Source of the DNA: Clostridium amylolyticum
GTDB lineage: Bacteria > Bacillota > Clostridia > Clostridiales > Clostridiaceae
Direction of reading: 5' to 3'
Length of the DNA stretch: 64,000 nucleotides
NCBI RefSeq assembly: GCF_900142075.1
Contig: NZ_FQZO01000011.1
Coordinates: 1-64,000 of the forward strand
Numbering within the stretch: the first letter of the stretch is position 1; each line of letters starts with the position of its first letter. Shown one piece after another: positions 58,703 to 64,000 of this stretch. The notes beneath the pieces are model-generated. The model saw only the letters and a list, made by a program, of their open reading frames with translations. It was not told the DNA's origin and ran no database searches. A program made the position numbers and the translations under genes.

Positions 58703-59371
58703 ATGGGGAAAAGAATTTTACTTATAGAAGATGATGTTAATTTAATAAAATATATAGAAGAATACTTAAGTGCTTATGATTATTGCGTTGAAACCATTAA
58801 AGATTTCAATGATATTCATAAGAAAATATTTGAGGGAAAGAACGATTTAATACTTTTGGATATAAACCTTCCAAAGTTTGATGGATTTTATTTTTTAAAG
58901 TTAATTAGAAAAAAGTTAAACGTACCTGTTATTATAGTTTCTTCAAGAGGTGAAGAAGCAGAACAAATTAGAGGGATGGATTTAGGTGCAGATGATTATA
59001 TAACGAAGCCTTTCAGTATTGGAATACTTTTAGCAAAAATAAATGCAGTATTAAGAAGAACAAGTGGTATTAATGAAAATGTTATTGAGATTAATAAAGT
59101 AAAGCTTTATTGTGAGAGCATGGAGTTAAGAACCGATAATGAAATTATGCCGTTATCAAAGAATGAGTACAAGCTTCTTAAAGTGTTTTTTATTAACTAT
59201 GAAAAAGTGGTTACCAGGGAAGAACTACTGGAAGAGTTATGGGATGAAGATGAATTTGTAGATGATAATACTCTAACAGTTAACATTACGAGATTAAAGA
59301 AAAGGCTTAAGGAAAACCATATACAATTGACTATAGAAACTAAAAGGGGTGTTGGCTATGTCCTTAAGTAA
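58703..59371 (+). CDS. Response regulator, OmpR family (BceR-like)
   Basis: A 222-aa two-component regulator. The receiver domain has the phosphorylated Asp in LILLDINLPKFDG (D53), EDD at the N-terminus and K in YITKPF. The C-terminal winged helix has SKNEYKLLKVFFINYEKVVTREELLEELWDED and NTLTVNITRLKKRLKE. ATG 58703 lies six bases after AAAGAGG. It overlaps the kinase gene by 14 bases. The bceAB-type transporter downstream is its expected target. Confidence 0.94.
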   Translation: MGKRILLIEDDVNLIKYIEEYLSAYDYCVETIKDFNDIHKKIFEGKNDLILLDINLPKFDGFYFLKLIRKKLNVPVIIVSSRGEEAEQIRGMDLGADDYITKPFSIGILLAKINAVLRRTSGINENVIEINKVKLYCESMELRTDNEIMPLSKNEYKLLKVFFINYEKVVTREELLEELWDEDEFVDDNTLTVNITRLKKRLKENHIQLTIETKRGVGYVLK

Positions 59372-60374
59372 GTTAATTGGAGCTGTTTTAAAAAAGGAAA
59401 AGGTTTCAATTTTTATTTATTTATTTAGCTGCCTTTCTATAATGCTATTTTATTATTTTTTATATAATGGAAAATTCATGTTATACCCTGTTTTATTATG
59501 CTTCTTTTGCCTAATGGTATATTTAATTTATAAGCTTTGTGTATACAATTCATTTTATGAATCTCTTAAAGAAATAAGGACAAGTCCTTCTTTTAATTTG
59601 GATAAGGATAGTAATTTTGAAGAAGTGTTTAATGAGATTAGGACGATACATAACGACTATATTTCAAAGATATATGCTTTAGAGAATAACTATGAAGAAA
59701 AGGAGAAATTACTTATACAATGGATTCATAATATGAAAACCTCTGTGGCAGTAATTAATTTGGCTATAGATAAGCTGCCAAATGAAGATGCAGCTAAGGA
59801 TATACGGAATGAGAATAGTTTGTTGCAGAATAATTTAGAAGGTGTATTAAACATATTTAGGTTAGGAGAGTTTTCTAAAGATTACGTTCCAGAAGCAATA
59901 AATTTAAAAAAGCTGGTGAAGGAAAGTATTAATTTACAAAAAAGAAATTTTATCTATTCTAATGTATTTCCTGAGGTAAATATACCTGAGGACTATTTTA
60001 TTTTGTCAGACAAAAAGTGGAGTAAATATGTTATTGAACAGGTTATAAGCAACGCAATAAAGTATTCATTTTCAGGAGGAAAGGTATGCTTTTATACAGA
60101 GGAGAATGATTATGAGATTACCCTTTATATACAGGATTCTGGGGTAGGGATAAAGAAAGAAGAGCTTTCCAGGGTTTTTGAAGCATTTTTTACAGGAAGA
60201 AATGGAAGAAGAGAAGAAAAATCTACAGGCATAGGTCTTTATATGAGCAAAAACATTTGTGATAATTTAAATAATAAAATAGAAATAACCTCAGAGGTTT
60301 CAAAAGGAACAACTGTGAGTATTACATATTTAAAGCAAGAGAAACCTTTCACACATGTAAGGTTAGGTAAGTAA
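59358..60374 (+). CDS. Intramembrane-sensing histidine kinase (BceS-like)
   Basis: A 338-aa kinase. Two N-terminal helices with almost no extracellular loop (FIYLFSCLSIMLFYYFLY and YPVLLCFFCLMVYLIYKL) mark it as an intramembrane sensor. The His box is WIHNMKTSVA (H124). ATPase boxes are VISNAIKYS (N), DSGVGI (G1) and STGIGLYMSKNI (G2). Such kinases detect peptide antibiotics through the Bce transporter. ATG 59358 follows AAAGGGG. Confidence 0.93.
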   Translation: MSLSKLIGAVLKKEKVSIFIYLFSCLSIMLFYYFLYNGKFMLYPVLLCFFCLMVYLIYKLCVYNSFYESLKEIRTSPSFNLDKDSNFEEVFNEIRTIHNDYISKIYALENNYEEKEKLLIQWIHNMKTSVAVINLAIDKLPNEDAAKDIRNENSLLQNNLEGVLNIFRLGEFSKDYVPEAINLKKLVKESINLQKRNFIYSNVFPEVNIPEDYFILSDKKWSKYVIEQVISNAIKYSFSGGKVCFYTEENDYEITLYIQDSGVGIKKEELSRVFEAFFTGRNGRREEKSTGIGLYMSKNICDNLNNKIEITSEVSKGTTVSITYLKQEKPFTHVRLGK

Positions 60375-60381
60375 AATCGAT

Positions 60382-60409
60382 TTGAGAATATATAAGCAGG
60401 TAATATACT
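60382..60409 (+). promoter_or_regulatory. Candidate promoter of the BceAB-type genes
   Basis: TTGAGA (60382-60387), a 16-bp spacer and TATACT (60404-60409) lie in the 71-base gap between the kinase and transporter genes. Confidence 0.55.
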
Positions 60410-60445
60410 TTAGGTAAAGTTTGAAAAGAAATGAGGTATATTTAC

Positions 60446-61201
60446 ATGAAGGTTTTGGAATGTAGAAAGGTAATAAAGGTTTATGACGCCTTTAAAGGTG
60501 CCCAGGCGGTAAAAGCACTTAATGATATATCCTTTAAGGTAGAGGATGGAGAGTTTTTGGGAGTAATGGGGCCTAGTGGCAGCGGCAAAACAACTTTATT
60601 AAATATTTTAGCTGGAATTGATAAGGCCACTGCAGGTGAAGTTCTTATTGACGGAAAAAATATTCTTACCATGAAAAAAGATGATATGGCTATTTTCAGA
60701 AGAGACAACATAGGCTTTATATTTCAGGAGTTTAATCTTTTAGATAGTCTGACTGTGAAAGAAAATATAGGATTCCCATTAACCTTAGACAGGATAAAGC
60801 CAAAGGTTATTGAAGATAAGGTTAATGAATTAATAGAATATTTTGGCTTAAAAGATGTTGAGAATAGTTATCCTTATAATATTTCAGGAGGCCAGAAGCA
60901 AAGAACAGCAGAAGCCAGAGCATTAATAAAGGAACCAAAAATAATATTAGGAGATGAACCAACAGGGAATTTAGATTCCAAAGCTTCAAAGAATATAATG
61001 GAAAGCTTTAAAAAAATAAATGAAGAAAAAAAGGCTACTATTGTCATGGTAACCCATGATCCCTTTGCAGCATCTTTTTGCAAGAGAATTATATTTATAA
61101 AGGATGGAACTATTAAGCTTGAGATAAACTCTAATGGAAACAGAAAAGAGTTTCTTGACAAGGTAATAGAAGCACAATTGGTTATAGGGGGGCAGGAATA
61201 G
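60446..61201 (+). CDS. BceA-type ABC transporter ATPase
   Basis: A 251-aa ATPase of the MacB/LolD-like group. Walker A GPSGSGKTT, Q-loop IFQEFNLLD, signature ISGGQKQRTAEARAL, Walker B KIILGDEPTGNLDS and switch VTHDPFAASF are complete. ATG 60446 is favoured, nine bases after GAGG; the ATG at 60431 overlaps that site. It partners with the large FtsX-type permease encoded directly downstream. Confidence 0.94.
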   Translation: MKVLECRKVIKVYDAFKGAQAVKALNDISFKVEDGEFLGVMGPSGSGKTTLLNILAGIDKATAGEVLIDGKNILTMKKDDMAIFRRDNIGFIFQEFNLLDSLTVKENIGFPLTLDRIKPKVIEDKVNELIEYFGLKDVENSYPYNISGGQKQRTAEARALIKEPKIILGDEPTGNLDSKASKNIMESFKKINEEKKATIVMVTHDPFAASFCKRIIFIKDGTIKLEINSNGNRKEFLDKVIEAQLVIGGQE

Positions 61202-63174
61202 TGGACTTCTCTTCAATGATTATAAAGAATATTAAGCATAATATTAAAAATTATATGGCATATCTTATTGGTAATAGTATAATTCAGTGCATATTATTTA
61301 TGTTTTTTACTTTAGTTTTTAATCCTAAGTTTATGGAGAACAAAGAATTCCTGGCCTTAAAGGGAGAGTTAAATACTATAGTGATTTTTATGATAGCTTT
61401 TTCAGCAGCATTTATAATCTTTACCACAGTTTCATTTACAAAGTATAGAGGAAGAGAATTTGGAGTGTATTTTACAATAGGACTAACTTCAAAGGAAATA
61501 ATAAAAATACTTTGCTATGAAAATATTATAATTTCTTTAGCATCATTTTTAATTGCATCTCTCTCAGGAAGTATATTTTCAAAACTCTTTCATATGGCTA
61601 TAGGAAAAATACTGAACATTGACAACATAGTCATTCCTTTAAGCATTAAGGCTTATGCAGCAGTGTTATTAATATCATTTGTAATATTTTTATTTACTAC
61701 AGTATATCAGATGATATTTTTAAACAGATATTCAGTTATAAATATATTAAAGTCAAAGTCGAAGAAAGATATAGGGAGTACAAGCACTATCTTAGGTGTG
61801 ATAGGAATAATAATTTTTATAGGCTCTTTTGTCATTGTTAAGATGATAGCTGACAGGAAAATAAATAGCAGAGGGAGTACATTCTCTTTAGCTCCTGTAG
61901 TGGGTACAATAGTATCGGTTTACTTATTGATAGGCTTTTCAATGACAGTAGTAGTAAAGGTTATGAAAAAATTTAAGAAAGCCTACAATAATAATATTTT
62001 ATTTATTAATTCTCTTTCACACAGGTTTATATCTTATAGAATAGTTTTATATGTGGTTACCTTAATGGTTTCTGGAGGAATAGTATTTATTTCTTTTGCT
62101 TACAGCATGTATAAATCAACCGAGAAGCAAGTAGGTGCACTTTTTCCATATGATATGAGTTTTATAGTTGATAAAAGCAGCATTAAAGATATGAACATTA
62201 AGGACTTTATCACTAAGAATTTAGGAGAGGTAAAAAGCTACGATGAAGTAGAAGGACTAAATATTCCTAATATTAGAGTAAATGATGGCGCTTGCTTATG
62301 GCGTAGACCTAATATGCTGGTTATAAGCGAAGACAGCTATAAAGCTTTGGGAAATAATGAATTGAATTTAAAAAAGGGAGAAATCTTTTATTGTCATGCT
62401 GAAAAGACAGGCAGCTTTTATGATGGAGGCTTTATGCTGGATTTATCTAAAAAGGTAATGGATGATACTGCTATTTCTCTAGGTGAATATAAAGCTCAGC
62501 GCAATACTGATGAGTACATATATGTACCTAAAGAGAAAAAAGAGGAGAAAGTAGCTGCTATAGTAAATATCTCTTACAATGAAGATTATTTCAGAGGGGA
62601 TGTTGTGGTTGCTAGTAATGAGGATTACAAAGCCATGGAGCAAAAGCTGGGGCATGAAGCCATTACGTATGATGTGCTTATTGATTTAAAAGAAGAGGGC
62701 AAATATGAGAGGCTAAGTAATGAATTAGAAGCTAATTTTGGGAAAAAGGTTAGTGATACCTTAATTACTAGGGAAAAAACATTTGATAAAGCTATAAAAG
62801 AAAATAGTTTTATGCTGTTTATCTGCAGTTTCATGGGAATGATGTTTTTAGTAGGAAGTGCAGCAGTTATATATTTTAAAACAATAACCTCTATTGAAGA
62901 GGATAGAGAAAGAAGTAAGCAATTAATGAAAATAGGTTTAAGCAGAAAGGAAATTAACGCTTTGATTATGAAAGAGTTAGGTGCAGTGTTCCTGGTACCT
63001 CCAATTATAGCTTTAGTATGTATAGGGTTCTATTTATCTGCAGTGTTTAATAAGATTAATGATGGTGAATATATGTTGAAAAATAGCTTGTTTGTTTTTG
63101 GAGTATACTCTGTTATTCAAATTATATTCTATTTCCTAACCTCAAATAGATATAAAAAACAAGTTATATTATAA
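61201..63174 (+). CDS. BceB-type ABC transporter permease
   Basis: A 657-aa permease with the BceB layout: about ten helices and a large extracellular domain (residues ~310-540) between TM7 and TM8. FtsX-type segments are seen at both ends (SFTKYRGREFGVYFTIGLTSKEIIK and KTITSIEEDRERSKQLMKIGLSRKEI). It removes or senses peptide antibiotics such as bacitracin-like compounds, and acts with the kinase as the sensor complex. GTG 61201 shares its G with the stop codon of the ATPase gene. Confidence 0.93.
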   Translation: MDFSSMIIKNIKHNIKNYMAYLIGNSIIQCILFMFFTLVFNPKFMENKEFLALKGELNTIVIFMIAFSAAFIIFTTVSFTKYRGREFGVYFTIGLTSKEIIKILCYENIIISLASFLIASLSGSIFSKLFHMAIGKILNIDNIVIPLSIKAYAAVLLISFVIFLFTTVYQMIFLNRYSVINILKSKSKKDIGSTSTILGVIGIIIFIGSFVIVKMIADRKINSRGSTFSLAPVVGTIVSVYLLIGFSMTVVVKVMKKFKKAYNNNILFINSLSHRFISYRIVLYVVTLMVSGGIVFISFAYSMYKSTEKQVGALFPYDMSFIVDKSSIKDMNIKDFITKNLGEVKSYDEVEGLNIPNIRVNDGACLWRRPNMLVISEDSYKALGNNELNLKKGEIFYCHAEKTGSFYDGGFMLDLSKKVMDDTAISLGEYKAQRNTDEYIYVPKEKKEEKVAAIVNISYNEDYFRGDVVVASNEDYKAMEQKLGHEAITYDVLIDLKEEGKYERLSNELEANFGKKVSDTLITREKTFDKAIKENSFMLFICSFMGMMFLVGSAAVIYFKTITSIEEDRERSKQLMKIGLSRKEINALIMKELGAVFLVPPIIALVCIGFYLSAVFNKINDGEYMLKNSLFVFGVYSVIQIIFYFLTSNRYKKQVIL

Positions 63175-63184
63175 GATGTATTAT

Positions 63185-63215
63185 GGCTTACCTCAATGAG
63201 TGTAGGCCTATTTTT
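63185..63215 (+). terminator. Terminator of the Bce operon
   Basis: GGCTTAC pairs with GTAGGCC (one G-T pair), with CTC/GAG continuing inside the loop, then TATTTTT follows, starting ten bases after the stop codon. Confidence 0.75.
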
Positions 63216-63387
63216 ACGTCTTATGTATAATTTGAAAAAGTTCTAGGTTAAACCAGTTACGTAGAACTATATCATGATTATTGGTTTTTCTTAATTTCCT
63301 AGCACTAGGAAATCTATTGGAGGAAAGACACAAGATATTAATATATAATCAGAGATGAAAATATTAATCACAGGAGGAGGTAATAAG

Positions 63388-64000
63388 GTGCTAAATAAAA
63401 GACAGGATAGAATTATTTCATTTATGCATAATAGTCAAAATTGGATTTTAGGTAAAGAACTAGCGAATGTATTAGGAGTGTCTGATCGCACTATCCGAAG
63501 CGATATTGCTTATATTAATAAGTCCTATGGTTATGAGCTGATTGAATCTAATATAAGGCTTGGATACAAAATAAATGAGGATAATTTTCAAAGTCTAGAT
63601 ATTAAAACAGTGGAGATAATTCCTCAAACTTCGGAGGAGAGATGTAATTACATCATTAAGGAATTATTGTTTGAACGAAATGATATTAATTTAACACTTT
63701 TGCAAGATAAAATTTTTGCTTCCAGTTATTCTATTGATAATGACATTAAAAAAATAAGAAAAATGATAGAACCATATGATAGTTTGCAACTTATAAGGAG
63801 TAAAAATTATATACTTTTGACGGGTAAGGAAGAACAAAAACGTAAATTGTATAAGGATCTATTGGAAAATGAGATAAAGGGAAATCTTTTAAACTTAGAT
63901 AAGATAGCTTCTTTTTATAAAGACTTCAATTTAATTGAAATAAAAGATATTTTAGAAGATACATTTAAAGAATATGACTATCATATTCGAGATCTGACCT
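63388..64000 (+). CDS. PRD-type transcriptional regulator, BglG/Mga family (partial)
   Basis: The gene runs off the window end, with 204 codons visible. The start is GTG 63388, seven bases after AGGAGGAGG. The N-terminal HTH reads RQDRIISFMHNSQNWILGKE then LANVLGVSDRTIRSDIAYIN. A second HTH-like section (INLTLLQDKIFASSYSIDNDIKKIR, ~100-130) follows, as in MtlR/LicR-type activators such as the one at 39288. The PRD and PTS domains, if any, are beyond the window. Its target is probably a PTS operon further downstream. Confidence 0.85.
   Translation, partial: MLNKRQDRIISFMHNSQNWILGKELANVLGVSDRTIRSDIAYINKSYGYELIESNIRLGYKINEDNFQSLDIKTVEIIPQTSEERCNYIIKELLFERNDINLTLLQDKIFASSYSIDNDIKKIRKMIEPYDSLQLIRSKNYILLTGKEEQKRKLYKDLLENEIKGNLLNLDKIASFYKDFNLIEIKDILEDTFKEYDYHIRDLT

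Overview
The window is AT-rich Firmicutes DNA. It has strong AGGAGG-type ribosome sites, frequent TTG and GTG starts, and clostridial hallmark genes: the [FeFe]-hydrogenase maturases HydE, HydG and HydF, PTS systems of several families, CsoR/CopA copper control and BceRSAB. It most probably belongs to a Clostridium in the broad sense, an anaerobic fermenter. The species cannot be named from the sequence alone.

Layout. Positions 1-340 are the end of an rRNA operon (23S 3' end, 5S, tRNA-Lys). From 0.5 to 4.8 kb lie a GlcT-type antiterminator, an HPPD-like (VOC fold) protein, a lipid kinase and a DUF2752/TM2 pair. From 4.8 to 9.2 kb is the maturation operon (TM1266-type regulator, hydE, hydG, hydF) on the minus strand. 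It is preceded by a roughly 170-nt leader RNA that ends in an intrinsic terminator just before the first gene. After an Fe-alcohol dehydrogenase, 10.6-13.3 kb holds two paralogous TPR proteins, one with an N-terminal HTH, and a 45-codon gene for an exported-looking peptide. This looks like a complete RRNPP-type peptide quorum-sensing locus. From 13.4 to 17 kb is the copper module (copZ, copA, csoR). From 18.4 to 24.8 kb are aroA and a sigma-54-controlled acyl-CoA module (MaoC hydratase, PAS/AAA+ activator, CoA transferase, GntP permease) with a clear -24/-12 promoter.

From 25 to 36 kb are mixed housekeeping genes: an esterase, DUF3243, a second GlcT-type antiterminator convergent with EIIA-Glc, DUF975, patatin, cold-shock protein, a peptide transporter lacking ATPase genes, and an MFS protein. 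Two repeat-rich intergenic regions lie in this stretch. From 36.2 to 41.4 kb is an ascorbate-family PTS with a transaldolase-family enzyme and a PRD/IIB/IIA regulator, followed by tRNA-Met. From 45.0 to 48.4 kb is a TPP-riboswitch-controlled thiamine-precursor salvage operon (tenA, thiZ, thiX, thiY).

From 48.5 to 53.2 kb the sequence is a mosaic. It holds fragments of HelD, a short-chain dehydrogenase, a lipoprotein and a beta-lactamase-like protein, around a MerR-led cassette of distinctly different base composition. From 53.3 to 58.4 kb is an amino-sugar module: an RpiR/MurR regulator, a mannose-family PTS with fused IIC-IID, NanE, MurQ and IIA. It is predicted to import MurNAc and/or ManNAc and channel both to GlcNAc-6-P. 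From 58.7 to 63.2 kb is a Bce-type two-component system and ABC transporter for peptide-antibiotic sensing and resistance. The window ends inside another PRD-type regulator.

The most promising undescribed elements are the TPR/HTH-TPR/peptide locus at 10.6-13.3 kb, the structured leader of the hydrogenase-maturation operon at about 9.0-9.17 kb, and the mannose-family PTS dedicated to MurNAc/ManNAc. All assignments come from reading sequence and recalling family motifs. No database search was run.
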